Source: Reyranella sp. (GTDB lineage: Bacteria; Pseudomonadota; Alphaproteobacteria; Reyranellales; Reyranellaceae). From it: a stretch of 64,000 nucleotides of DNA. The notes beneath the pieces are model-generated. The model was not told where the DNA came from. It saw only the letters and a list, made by a program, of their open reading frames with translations, and made no database searches. Both the position numbers and the translations under genes were made by a program. Shown here piece after piece: positions 1 through 8,094 of the stretch; the stretch's first letter is position 1; each line of letters begins with the position of its first letter. The stretch is from the NCBI RefSeq assembly GCF_004296935.1, contig NZ_SCVH01000156.1:1-64000 (forward strand). Direction: 5' to 3'.

Positions 1-126
1 GCCGCAACTGCTTGCTGCTTCGCCATTGCAGCGCGCCTCTCGATGTCCGTCTCCGTCTATTACAACGGCCAGCATGTGGGGCATTTGACAGTCGAGGAAG
101 GCGGCAATCCCTGGTTTTCAATCTGA
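1..126 (+). CDS. C-terminal end of an unidentified protein (5' truncated by window edge)
   Basis: An open frame enters from the left edge in phase with base 1 and ends at TGA 124-126. It gives about 41 residues ending in HLTVEEGGNPWFSI. An internal ATG at 43 could also start a 27-residue peptide, but the open upstream frame makes a truncated larger gene more likely. No family is recognised from this fragment. The bases after the stop become AT-richer, as expected for an intergenic region. Confidence 0.4.
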   Translation, partial: AATACCFAIAARLSMSVSVYYNGQHVGHLTVEEGGNPWFSI

Positions 127-160
127 ATGCGAGATCGGGCGGCGACCGCCTTGTGCTGCT

Positions 161-352
161 ATGATCAACATACCAATTCTATTCATCAATTTGAGCAGTA
201 ACGTCTTGAGGGCTTTTATGGATCCGTCAATTCAGGCGTTGATAATGGCGCAAGCACAAGTCATGCAGATCCTGCTGGATACTCTCAACGTTGACCGCAG
301 AGAATCACCAACCGATCTTACCATCAACACATCTATTGGGTTTTCACCCTAG
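161..352 (+). CDS. Small AT-rich ORF, 63 aa, doubtful
   Basis: An ATG-started frame encodes 63 residues beginning MINIPILFINLSSNVLRAF. It is far AT-richer than neighbouring genes and lacks their third-position GC bias. No clear Shine-Dalgarno sequence precedes the ATG. It could be a small recently acquired gene, a remnant, or chance. No homology is recognised. Confidence 0.2.
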   Translation: MINIPILFINLSSNVLRAFMDPSIQALIMAQAQVMQILLDTLNVDRRESPTDLTINTSIGFSP

Positions 353-587
353 CCTATAGGAAATATAGCCATAAATCTGCTGAACCTGCAACTCATCATT
401 TTCGATCAAGCCCTGAACTCATAAGCGGACTTTGCCCTGGCCTGATTAGATGATGTCCGCTTCCAATGTTAAGGCGGACCCCGGCCGCGTCCCCTGCCAT
501 GTCGCAGAAGTGCCAGAAGCGGATACATAGATTCGAACGCCGCTCGCAGGAGGGCTGCTCGTGTTTGATCGCCGCGCAACCCACAAA
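353..587. repeat. Gene-free region with inverted repeat AAGCGGAC / GTCCGCTT
   Basis: No convincing gene is seen here. The stretch holds the 34-nt repeat (360-393) and an 8-bp perfect inverted repeat, AAGCGGAC at 423-430 and GTCCGCTT at 455-462. The 11-mer ATGTCCGCTTC at 453-463 recurs at 2537-2547 on the other side of the cyclase gene. The bases up to 587 hold nothing else recognisable. Confidence 0.5.
360..393 (+). repeat. Dispersed 34-nt intergenic repeat, copy 1
   Basis: The segment starts GAAATATAGCC and contains CTGCTGAAC and TGCAACT. It matches 53752-53785 at 30 of 34 positions in the same orientation. It lies downstream of the cyclase gene's 3' end; the second copy also lies in a gene-free stretch between converging genes. 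Function unknown. Confidence 0.6.
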
Positions 588-2396
588 TTACGCGCTGTCC
601 AGTCCTGCCTGCCGCAAAGCATCGAGGACCGCCGCACGGTCGGCCGGATCGGCAAACGGCACTACACCACGCACGATGGCGGGCGAGAGATCGGGTCTTA
701 GGGCGCGAGCCCTGGTCAGTGCTGCCCTAGCGTCGTCCAATCGACCGGCGCCAACCAAAGTGACCGCCTGTACGAGCGGACCCAACAGCGAGTCGCGCTG
801 CAGGTCGGCGCCCTCGTCCGCCAGCGCCACGGCGCGCGCAACATTTCTCAATTTCCAATGTACCAAAGCGGTGATCGATACGAAGTTGGAACGACCGTAG
901 TGCGCTGGCGCCAGATCCAGCACACGCTCCATGAGCTTCAGTGCCTCATGGGGATCGCCCACAAAAGACGTTGTGAGAGCGACAGGTCCCAACGCCTGGA
1001 CGGAGTTGCTGTCGAGCTCGAGCGCGCGCCTGGCAGCTTCGATCGAATTCTTCGCATCGCCAATGTCGCACAATGCATAGGCAAGCAATCCATGGCTCAG
1101 TGCGTCGCCGGGGCTGAGCCGAGTAGCTTGCCGAGTTGCCTCTAGTCCCGCAGCGGCGTCGGCCACAAAGTCGACGCTCCAGCCGCACCTCATCAGGACG
1201 CTGTAGGCCAACGCAGTATACTGATAGGCAGCGACACTGCGCGAATTGGCTACCAACGCGCGCTGGCTGCACATGATTGCCGCCCGCGCGTCCTCGGCGG
1301 TGACCTGCGTGATGTGCCAACCCGCGGCTCGCAGCGGACTTACATTGGGATCGGGAGGCTTGCCCTCGCCCCGCACGAGCACGTGCCACAGCGCATATTC
1401 GACACCACCGACCACGTCGCGGATCACCTCGTCCTGCAGGTCGAACGGATCGGCAATCTCCCGATCGTAGCGCCGCGCCCAGACGTGACTGCCGGAGGAG
1501 GCATCGATGAGCTGGGCATTGATGCGCACGCGCTTGGCCACTCGCCGCACGCTGCCTTCCAGCACGTAGCGGACACCCAGTTCGCTCGCGACCTGACGTA
1601 CGTCAGGCAGCGCGCTGCCATAAGCAACGCTCGACACGCGCGATGTAACGCGCATCCATCGGAATCGCGATAACGCCGTGATCAGATCCTCCGACAGGCC
1701 TTTGCAAAGTGCTTCCGTGTCAGCATCGCCTCCCATGTGGTCGAACGACAGGATAGCAAGGCTGGGCCGCGAAGCGCGCTCGCCCATCGGCGCCTGATCT
1801 GAAGCCGGGCGCGGAGGAATTGAAGCCGACTGGGCGTCGATACGAACCGCCCAGGCTCGAACCGGTCTCGCGATGTTCTTGACCCTCAACTCACCGAGAT
1901 CGTCGAACTTGGCGTTAATCCTGCCTCGCACTTCCTGATGGACGAAGTCCGACAGGCAGACGCCGCCCGGTTTGGCGATCTCCTGGAGTCGGGCGGCGAC
2001 ATTGACGCCATCACCAAATATGTCGTCATCATCGATGATGATGTCGCCGACATTGACGCCGATGCGGAAGTCTAAGCGGCGCTCCTTTGGCCGATCGGCG
2101 TTGAAGGCCGCCATTGCAAGCTGTGTCTCGATGGTGCTGCGCACCGCGTCAACGGCGCTCGCGAATTCCAGCAAAAGGCCATCCCCCGTCGTCTTGACGA
2201 TGCGTCCACCGTGTTGGGCAATACTTGGATCGACCACTTCGCGCCGAGCGGCCTTCAGTGCGGCCAGAGTGCCGCTTTCGTCCTCGGCCATCAGACGGGA
2301 ATAGCCCGCGAGGTCCGATGAAACGATGGCGGCAAGTCGTCTTTGCTCGCGGGCCAAGTGCTCGCTCCTTCGGCTGCGGGGACGCGCAACCATCAT
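588..2396 (-). CDS. Class III adenylate/guanylate cyclase with TPR-containing C-terminal region
   Basis: Predicted nucleotide cyclase of 602 aa from ATG 2396; a TTG ten codons upstream is also possible. Residues ~20-190 form the class III catalytic domain. The metal-binding Asp in SSDLAGYSRLM (~28) and the second Asp in TTGDGLLLEF (~72) are present, as are the Asn/Arg of DGVNVAARL (~132/136). All catalytic landmarks are therefore visible and it is probably active. Residues ~210-320 resemble the TolB-like/FlgO-type segment common in such proteins (LGVRYVLEGSVRR, YDREIADPFDLQDEV). The remainder is helical TPR-like repeats. This layout is typical of rhizobial-type soluble cyclases that probably couple protein interaction to cAMP formation. 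No transmembrane segment is seen. The gene stands alone, flanked by a shared intergenic motif, which may mean acquisition as a unit. Confidence 0.85.
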   Translation of the reverse strand: MMVARPRSRRSEHLAREQRRLAAIVSSDLAGYSRLMAEDESGTLAALKAARREVVDPSIAQHGGRIVKTTGDGLLLEFASAVDAVRSTIETQLAMAAFNADRPKERRLDFRIGVNVGDIIIDDDDIFGDGVNVAARLQEIAKPGGVCLSDFVHQEVRGRINAKFDDLGELRVKNIARPVRAWAVRIDAQSASIPPRPASDQAPMGERASRPSLAILSFDHMGGDADTEALCKGLSEDLITALSRFRWMRVTSRVSSVAYGSALPDVRQVASELGVRYVLEGSVRRVAKRVRINAQLIDASSGSHVWARRYDREIADPFDLQDEVIRDVVGGVEYALWHVLVRGEGKPPDPNVSPLRAAGWHITQVTAEDARAAIMCSQRALVANSRSVAAYQYTALAYSVLMRCGWSVDFVADAAAGLEATRQATRLSPGDALSHGLLAYALCDIGDAKNSIEAARRALELDSNSVQALGPVALTTSFVGDPHEALKLMERVLDLAPAHYGRSNFVSITALVHWKLRNVARAVALADEGADLQRDSLLGPLVQAVTLVGAGRLDDARAALTRARALRPDLSPAIVRGVVPFADPADRAAVLDALRQAGLDSA

Positions 2397-2529
2397 CCGG
2401 CGAGACCGGGTTGACAAGGGCCACAACCGGTGGAGGCCTCATGCCAATGCGCCGGGAGAAGCACGACTGACCCAGGACCGGCGCAGGTTCAAATATCTAC
2501 TTCGGGTCATTCGCGTCGATTTTGTCATG

Positions 2530-2570
2530 TCGCGAAATGTCCGCTTCGGAAGCAATTTCGGACATGCCGG
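2530..2570. repeat. Palindromic motif upstream of the cyclase gene
   Basis: ATGTCCG (2537-2543) and CGGACAT (2559-2565) form a 7-bp inverted repeat. An inner hairpin GCTTC-G-GAAGC sits at 2543-2553. The 11-mer ATGTCCGCTTC is shared with 453-463 beyond the gene's other end. Together the two sites bracket the cyclase. They could be dispersed intergenic repeats or footprints of past insertion. Confidence 0.45.
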
Positions 2571-2592
2571 TCATCGGTTGTGAGTACAGGCG

Positions 2593-3747
2593 CTAAGCCG
2601 CCTCGCCCGCCACCCAGCCGCTCGACCAGGCCCACTGGAAATTGTAGCCACCGAGCCATCCCGTGACGTCGACCGCCTCGCCGATCGCGTAAAAGCCCGG
2701 CACCTTCCTGGCTTCCATCGTCTTCGACGAAAGTTCGTTGGTGTCGATACCGCCCACGGTGACCTCGGCCTTGGCGTAGCCTTCGGTGCCGGTGGGCGTC
2801 ACGTGCCAGCGCTTGAGCTCCGCCGCCAGCGTTTCGAGTTCCTTGTCGCGCCGTTCGCCGATCACGCCTTCCGGTGCCAGCGCCTGTGCCAGGCGATCCG
2901 GCATCAGGTCGCCCACGATGTTGCGCAGCTCGGCCTTGGGCCGGAGCCGCTTGCGGCCCTTCAGGAAGATCGCAGGGTCGTCGCTGTCGGGCAGCAGGTC
3001 GATGGCAATCTCCTGGCCGGGACGCCAGTAGGACGAGATCTGCAGGATCGCCGGGCCTGAGAGGCCGCGATGGGTGAACAGCATGGCCTCGCGGAAGCTC
3101 ACGCGGCCGACGCTGGCCACGACGTCGAGCGAGACGCCTGCGATGTCCGGCACGCGGGCGGTGAAGGGCACCAGCCCCGGCCGCGTCTCGGTGACGGCGA
3201 GGCCGAAGCGGCGCGCCGTGTCGTGTGCGAAGCCCGTTGCACCCATCTTGGGAATCGACAGACCGCCGGTCGCCAGCACGACGGAGGCGGCATCGAAATC
3301 GCCGTGATCCGTGTGCACGACGAAGCGGTCGGATTTTTCGATCGCCGTGATCTTATGCGCCACGCGGACATCGACGCCCACGGCGTCCGCCTCGGCCAGC
3401 AGCATGGCCACGATCTGCCGCGCCGAGCCGTCGCAGAAAAGCTGGCCCAGCGTCTTCTCGTGCCAGGCGATGCCGTGCTTTTCAACGAGTGCGATGAAAT
3501 CGTGCTGCGTGTAGCGGGCCAGCGCCGACTTGGCGAAATGCGGGTTGTTCGACAAGAACGCCTCGGGCCGGCTGTCGCGATTGGTGAAGTTGCAGCGCCC
3601 GCCGCCCGAGATCAGGATCTTCTTGCCGACCTTGTCGGCGTGATCGAGCAGCAGCACCCTGCGGCCGCGCTGGCCGGCGCGGATGGCGCACATCAGGCCG
3701 GCGGCGCCGGCGCCCAGAACGACGACGTCGAACGCCTTCGACGTCAT
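2593..3747 (-). CDS. NAD(P)/FAD-dependent oxidoreductase, BaiN/HI0933 family
   Basis: 384-aa flavoprotein. An N-terminal Rossmann motif VVLGAGAAGLMCA (residues ~9-21) binds the FAD ADP moiety. KVGKKILISGGGRCNFTN is the signature of the BaiN/HI0933-like family. A second dinucleotide segment near VVLATGGLSIPKMG and the C-terminal GFYAIGEAVDVTGWLGGYN complete the fold. The substrate is unknown for most members; one relative is a bile-acid-modifying reductase, others have no assigned role. It is the last gene of a minus-strand group, starting 11 nt after crcB, so it is probably co-transcribed with the SDR, P1 peptidase and crcB genes. Confidence 0.85.
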   Translation of the reverse strand: MTSKAFDVVVLGAGAAGLMCAIRAGQRGRRVLLLDHADKVGKKILISGGGRCNFTNRDSRPEAFLSNNPHFAKSALARYTQHDFIALVEKHGIAWHEKTLGQLFCDGSARQIVAMLLAEADAVGVDVRVAHKITAIEKSDRFVVHTDHGDFDAASVVLATGGLSIPKMGATGFAHDTARRFGLAVTETRPGLVPFTARVPDIAGVSLDVVASVGRVSFREAMLFTHRGLSGPAILQISSYWRPGQEIAIDLLPDSDDPAIFLKGRKRLRPKAELRNIVGDLMPDRLAQALAPEGVIGERRDKELETLAAELKRWHVTPTGTEGYAKAEVTVGGIDTNELSSKTMEARKVPGFYAIGEAVDVTGWLGGYNFQWAWSSGWVAGEAA

Positions 3748-3758
3748 GGGGCCCCGGC

Positions 3759-4139
3759 TCACGCCAGTGCCTTGCCCATGATCCAGAGCGCCACGGCGAG
3801 GCCCGCGATCGCGCCCGCCACCGAGCCGCCAACATAGAGCGCCGCCATCAGATATTCGTGCCGCTCCCACAGCAGCACCGCGTCGAGCGAGAAGGCCGAG
3901 AAGGTGGTGAAGCCGCCCATGATGCCGGTGGCGAGGAACAGGCGCAGATGGCCGGCGGCCCCCAGCCTCTCGGCGAACCAGCCGATGATCGCGCCCATCA
4001 GGATCGAGCCCAGGATGTTGATCGTCAGCGTGTGCCAGGGGAAGTGCGTGCCCATCAGGCGTGCGACCCAGATGTTCATGCCGTGCCGGGCCGCCCCACC
4101 GATGCCGGCGCCCACGAACACCACGAGATAGGACATCAT
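3759..4139 (-). CDS. crcB: Fluoride exporter CrcB
   Basis: Small inner-membrane protein of 126 aa with four predicted transmembrane helices. The Fluc/CrcB family forms dimeric fluoride channels that lower cytoplasmic fluoride. Family motifs are clear: GGAARHG near residue 15, TLTINILGSILMG (~43-55) and GIMGGFTTFSAFSLD (~73-87) with the conserved TTFS stretch. The ATG overlaps the TGA of the P1 peptidase gene (ATGA), implying translational coupling. Tandem ATG codons occur at 4139 and 4136. I saw no fluoride riboswitch upstream, so expression probably depends on the operon promoter. Confidence 0.92.
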   Translation of the reverse strand: MMSYLVVFVGAGIGGAARHGMNIWVARLMGTHFPWHTLTINILGSILMGAIIGWFAERLGAAGHLRLFLATGIMGGFTTFSAFSLDAVLLWERHEYLMAALYVGGSVAGAIAGLAVALWIMGKALA

Positions 4140-5152
4140 CGACCGCCTCCGAAACGGGTCTTCCAGTCGGGTGCCGCGCCCGCAAACGGCAGCGCCGTCG
4201 CCTCGTAGACGCCGCGCGCGATGGCGCGGGCCAGGCAATCGGCGGCCACGGTGCCGAGTTCGGTCAGCACCGGCGGCTCGCCGCCGCGTCCCGCCTTGCC
4301 GGTCGCGGCAGCAAAGACCGTGTCGCCGTCGTTGGGGGCGTGCACCGGGCGCAGCGCCTTGGATAGACCGTCGTTGGCCATGATGGCGAACCGCTTGCAC
4401 TCGGCCTTGGTGAGGGCGGCGTCGGTCGCCACCAGCGCGATGGTGGTCGCCGTCGCCGGCAGCGGCTGTCCCTTGAAGCGGATTCTGAGCGCATCGTCGG
4501 GCAGCCTGGCCGGCCAGCCGAGGCCGCCGAACTCGTTGCCGCGCTCATAGGCGCCGGCCCAGAAATGCGGGCCGGTGCCGATCGTGGCCGAGCCCACCGC
4601 ATTCACCGCGACCAGCGCGCCGACGGTAAAACCCTGGCTGGTCTTCGCGCTGGTCGAGCCCAGCCCACCTTTCAGGCCGGCGGTCGTGGCGCCGACGCCG
4701 GCGCCGGCCGTGCCCAGGGCGAAATCGTGCGCCGCCACGAGGGCGGCATCGCGGCCGAGATCCCAGTAGGGCGGTTTCTTCGCGACGGGCTCGCGCATCC
4801 AGTCCTTCTCGCCGCCATTGATCAGGTCGAACAGGATCGCCTGCACCGCCACGGGAATAGCGAGGCCGCCGAAGGTGCGGCCCTGGCCGCGCTGACAGAG
4901 GACCGCCGAGGCGCCACCCGCGGCGTCGAGCCCGTAGACCGAGCCGCCCGACAGCACGACCGCGTCGATCATCTGGCCCACCATCTCGGGTTCCAGCGAC
5001 GTCACCATGCGATCGCCCGGTGCGCCGCCCAACGTCGCCACGCTCGCGACCGCGCCCTGCTCGAAGATCGCAACCGTCGCGCCGGTCGCCGCGCGCATGT
5101 CCTGGGCGTTGCCGACCAGCACGCCCGGCACGTCGGTGATCAGGTTCCTCAC
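4136..5152 (-). CDS. P1 family peptidase (DmpA/NylC-like N-terminal nucleophile hydrolase)
   Basis: 338 aa from a GTG start that overlaps the SDR stop codon (GTGA). Family members autocleave and expose an N-terminal Ser or Thr nucleophile; substrates include N-terminal residues of short or beta-peptides and nylon oligomers. Here the region TATTIALVATDAALTK (~234-249) suggests a Thr nucleophile around residue 236, as in NylC, rather than the Ser of DmpA; this assignment is inference. VLSGGSVYGLDAAGG (~66-80) and TAGLKGGLGSTSA are typical family stretches. It is coupled on both sides, to the SDR and to crcB. No signal peptide, so it is cytoplasmic. Confidence 0.87.
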   Translation of the reverse strand: MRNLITDVPGVLVGNAQDMRAATGATVAIFEQGAVASVATLGGAPGDRMVTSLEPEMVGQMIDAVVLSGGSVYGLDAAGGASAVLCQRGQGRTFGGLAIPVAVQAILFDLINGGEKDWMREPVAKKPPYWDLGRDAALVAAHDFALGTAGAGVGATTAGLKGGLGSTSAKTSQGFTVGALVAVNAVGSATIGTGPHFWAGAYERGNEFGGLGWPARLPDDALRIRFKGQPLPATATTIALVATDAALTKAECKRFAIMANDGLSKALRPVHAPNDGDTVFAAATGKAGRGGEPPVLTELGTVAADCLARAIARGVYEATALPFAGAAPDWKTRFGGGR

Positions 5153-5910
5153 GTCAGGAACTCGCCGCCGTTCACATGGATCGTCTGGCCGGTAATGAAA
5201 GTGCCCTCCGGCCCGACCAGCAGGCGCACCATGGCGGCGATCTCGTCGATGGTACCAAAGCGTTTTAGCGGGATCGGCCGATTCCCCACGGGCCGCGGCC
5301 CCGCCGCGGCGCCGCGGGCGGTGTCGATGGCACCGGGCGCCAGCGCATTGCAGGTGATCTTGTGCGGCGCCAGTTCGATCGCGAGCGCGCGCATGAGGCC
5401 TTCGAGACCCGACTTGGACGCCGAGACATGGCAGCGGTTGGGCGCGCCGACGTGGGTCGAGACGCCGGAGAGGGCAACGAAGGCGCCGCCGCCCCGCGCC
5501 ACCATCTGCGGCACGATCGCCTTGCCCAGCAGGAAGGCGCCATCGAGCGCCACCGACATGATCTCGCGCCATTCGTCGAACGACATGTCGAGGAAGGAGG
5601 TCTGGCGACGCAGGCCCGCGTTGCTGACGAGAATGTCGACACCGCCGAATGCCTTGGCGGCCTCGGCCGCCAGCCGCGGCGGCACCGCGGGATCGGAGAC
5701 GTCGCCCATGGCGGCCACGGCCTTGCCGCCCAGGGATTCGATCTCACCCACCACCGCATCGACCGCGGCCTTGTCGGCACGCCCGTTCACCACGATGGCA
5801 GCGCCGTCGCGGGCGAGCGCGAGCGCGATGCCCCGGCCGATGTTCTTGCCCGCGCCGCTCACCAGCGCGACCTTGCCGTGCAGTGCCTTGTCCTGTGTCG
5901 CCACCTGCAT
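5149..5910 (-). CDS. SDR family oxidoreductase lacking the canonical catalytic Tyr
   Basis: 253-aa short-chain dehydrogenase/reductase fold. The start MQVATQ is chosen because GGGGA precedes it and the cofactor motif SGAGKNIGRGI then lies near residue 20. NAG (in ILVSNAGLRR) and the conserved Ser in VALSGVSTHVG are present. In the active-site segment, however, CHVSASKSGLEG has Val where the YxxxK Tyr should be; the Lys is retained. It may use a different catalytic residue (the neighbouring His) or be non-catalytic. C-terminal GQTIHVNGGEFLT is normal for the family. First gene of the SDR-P1-crcB-BaiN group. Confidence 0.85.
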   Translation of the reverse strand: MQVATQDKALHGKVALVSGAGKNIGRGIALALARDGAAIVVNGRADKAAVDAVVGEIESLGGKAVAAMGDVSDPAVPPRLAAEAAKAFGGVDILVSNAGLRRQTSFLDMSFDEWREIMSVALDGAFLLGKAIVPQMVARGGGAFVALSGVSTHVGAPNRCHVSASKSGLEGLMRALAIELAPHKITCNALAPGAIDTARGAAAGPRPVGNRPIPLKRFGTIDEIAAMVRLLVGPEGTFITGQTIHVNGGEFLT

Positions 5911-5926
5911 ATCCCCCGCGTGAGCC

Positions 5927-6664
5927 CTAGTACGGTCTACCTCTAACACCAAAGCTGCATTCCTTCTCGGTCGCCATGACCGCGGCCGCGCGGTCGCGCT
6001 GCCGGAAGCAGCCGTTCGTCCACAGCCCGGCATAGGTGCTGCCGTCGGCCTCCTTGTAGGTGCCGAAGCCGTTGGGCTTGTTATCGGCGAACTCGCCCTC
6101 GTAGCGGTCGCCTGCCTTGGTCGTGAAGACGCCCCAGCCGCTCATCTTGCCGTCGTGGAAGTCGCCTTCGTAGCGGCTGCCGTCGGCGAAGGTCGTCTCG
6201 CCGCGGGTCGCGAACGGGTCGCGAGGCTCGGCCACAGAGCTCTTACTGTCGGCCGGCGCCGCCTCGTCCTGGACCGGATGACCGTCACGGAACAAGCCGC
6301 TGTAGCGGGTGCCGTTGGCGTGCGTGAGCGTGCCGTAGCCGTTCGGCTCGTCGTCACTGAACTCGCCGTCGTAGCGGTCGCCGTTGCGATACTCGAAGAT
6401 ACCCCGACCGCTCATGCGGCCATCGTTGTACTCGCCGACATAGCGGCCGCTCGGAGAACCGCTCACATACCACTGCAGCACCCCGGGCCCATCCGCGACG
6501 TTGTTGGAACAGTTTCCGGACCAATTAAATGTCTTGCCGATCTCAGGGTTGGAATTCCAGACATGGCACCCGGTCAGATCGTCACGCAGCCAGCCGCCCG
6601 ACGATTGCGCCGACACCGACGACACGAGCAGCAGAAGCATGAACAGGACGACCGGGGACCGCAT
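5927..6664 (-). CDS. Secreted MORN-repeat protein
   Basis: 245 aa with an N-terminal signal peptide (MRSPVVLFMLLLLVSSVSAQ), so it is probably exported to the periplasm. ATG 6664 is preceded by AGGAAA. The mature part carries about six MORN-type units of the form GxYxGEfxdgxxxGxGxf, for example GRYVGEYNDGRMSGRGIF and DRYEGEFADNKPNGFGTY, in two blocks separated by an Ala/Pro/Asp linker. Four Cys (two early, two late) could form disulfides. MORN repeats mediate lipid or protein contacts. The specific role is unknown. It lies 25 nt after the next secreted-protein gene and may be co-transcribed with it. Confidence 0.8.
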   Translation of the reverse strand: MRSPVVLFMLLLLVSSVSAQSSGGWLRDDLTGCHVWNSNPEIGKTFNWSGNCSNNVADGPGVLQWYVSGSPSGRYVGEYNDGRMSGRGIFEYRNGDRYDGEFSDDEPNGYGTLTHANGTRYSGLFRDGHPVQDEAAPADSKSSVAEPRDPFATRGETTFADGSRYEGDFHDGKMSGWGVFTTKAGDRYEGEFADNKPNGFGTYKEADGSTYAGLWTNGCFRQRDRAAAVMATEKECSFGVRGRPY

Positions 6665-6689
6665 TCCATTTCCTGCCAAACGACGAAAC

Positions 6690-7568
6690 TCAGTCCGGGA
6701 AGTCGAAGTCTTCGTTGCCGCGCTTCACGCCGGCCTTCTCGAACCAGTCGGGTCCAAGCAGGCTGATCGGTTCTTCCTGGCACTTCAGCGTCGCCAATGG
6801 CTTGCCGGCATGTTCGATATGCAGCCCGGCCTTGGTTCGCTTCTCGCCCTTCGGCCCCCAGTTCCCGATGCCGGTATAGACGGTGTAGGTGAACCGGCCC
6901 TTGGTGAATCTCAGCCACGATCCGCCGCCGCCGGAAAACGGCACGCTCTCGCCGTTCGCTGCCCGCGCCGCGGCGACCTGGCCGCCTTCCGGCAGGACCT
7001 GCTCCAGCGGCTCACTGCCATCGAGCTTGCCAAAACGATACTGCAGGGTGGCTTTTGGGCCGGTATCTTTCGACGCGCAGACCGAGGCCATCTTTGCGCC
7101 GGTGCGGCAGGCGAAGACGATCGTCTCCGCCGGCGTGCAGAACGATGTCCGCTGGGCAGCCGGTTTGGCCGCGGTGCTCGTCGTGCTGCCGGCGCTGATG
7201 ATGCGCGCGGCGGTGACGAGGGCCACCGTGCGGGTCTTCTTGCAGGCCGGATCGCCCTGGCACTCGTCGGACATTACCTTCTGCAACGAATAGGTGAGTG
7301 TCACCCGCTTGCCCTCGAGCGGCGGCTTCTGGTCACAAATCTCGAAATCCGCCATCTCCTCGAACACCACGCCACGGTCGTCCTTGAGCGTGAGATAGCA
7401 GGCGATGTCGCCGCTGTTCGTGGCGGTGACGGTACCGACCGTCTTCTTGGTCGCCTGGCCGATCTTGACCGTCGGCACGTCCTGCGCGCCGGCGGCCAAG
7501 GGGCAGCCGATCAAGAGGGCGAGCAGGGCAAGGCGCGCCAGGCGCTTTGCGTTCGGAATTGTCGGCAT
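6690..7568 (-). CDS. Hypothetical exported protein, 292 aa
   Basis: Begins MPTIPNAKRLARLALLALL followed by IGCPLAAGAQ, a good signal peptide; an in-frame ATG at 7586 is an alternative start. Several Cys pairs occur in the mature part (IACYL, FEICDQ, DECQGDPACKK, FCTPAETIVFACRTG), suggesting disulfide bonds. The C-terminal half (SWLRFTKGRFTYTVYTGIG) looks like a beta-rich domain. I do not recognise a family. It precedes the MORN-repeat gene on the same strand, so the two may act together in the envelope. Confidence 0.7.
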   Translation of the reverse strand: MPTIPNAKRLARLALLALLIGCPLAAGAQDVPTVKIGQATKKTVGTVTATNSGDIACYLTLKDDRGVVFEEMADFEICDQKPPLEGKRVTLTYSLQKVMSDECQGDPACKKTRTVALVTAARIISAGSTTSTAAKPAAQRTSFCTPAETIVFACRTGAKMASVCASKDTGPKATLQYRFGKLDGSEPLEQVLPEGGQVAAARAANGESVPFSGGGGSWLRFTKGRFTYTVYTGIGNWGPKGEKRTKAGLHIEHAGKPLATLKCQEEPISLLGPDWFEKAGVKRGNEDFDFPD

Positions 7569-7707
7569 GACGCCTGGGTTCACCATGTATGAGGGGCGAT
7601 GCTGCGCCTCCACCGAAGCAAGCGAGGCGCAAAAAAGCTGCTGACTTGAAGCGCATTGGCGGGCAAATTCCGCCGCCAAATCGCATCAGCGAGAGGGGCT
7701 GTCAACG

Positions 7708-8094
7708 ATGCCGCTCATGTGGACGATCTCCCACGCCGACAGAATGGTGGAAGCCGTTGCCAACGGGCACGCCGGGCTGCAGGACATCGAGCTTTATCTC
7801 GACGACGTCATGGTTTCGGACGCCTTGCCCTATCGCAAGCTTTTCGACGCGTCGCAGGTCACATCCGGCCTCGGCGACGACGACATGATGATGCTGGGTG
7901 CCCGCCTGAGCGCCTATACGGGGCTGGGACCGATCGGCCCTCTGGCCATCGTCGCGCCGGCAACCGCGGTCCGCCAGCAAGCCCGCCTGTTCGCGACACT
8001 GGCGCCGGCCGACCGGCCGTTGAAGATCTTCAAGACGGTCAAGGCCGCGCGCAAATGGCTCGCGGCCGTACCGTCCGGGAACGCCCCGGCCTAA
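7708..8094 (+). CDS. Hypothetical cytoplasmic protein, 128 aa (possible STAS/SpoIIAA-like fold)
   Basis: ATG 7708 follows GAGAGGGG at a proper distance. The 128-aa product has no signal peptide or membrane segment. The pattern (MVEAVANGHAGLQDIELYLDDV, GPLAIVAPATAVRQQARLF, DRPLKIFKTVKAARKWL) resembles small STAS/SpoIIAA-like proteins that end with a helix, but this is inference from pattern only. Its stop overlaps that of the convergent CBS gene by 4 nt. Confidence 0.6.
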   Translation: MPLMWTISHADRMVEAVANGHAGLQDIELYLDDVMVSDALPYRKLFDASQVTSGLGDDDMMMLGARLSAYTGLGPIGPLAIVAPATAVRQQARLFATLAPADRPLKIFKTVKAARKWLAAVPSGNAPA

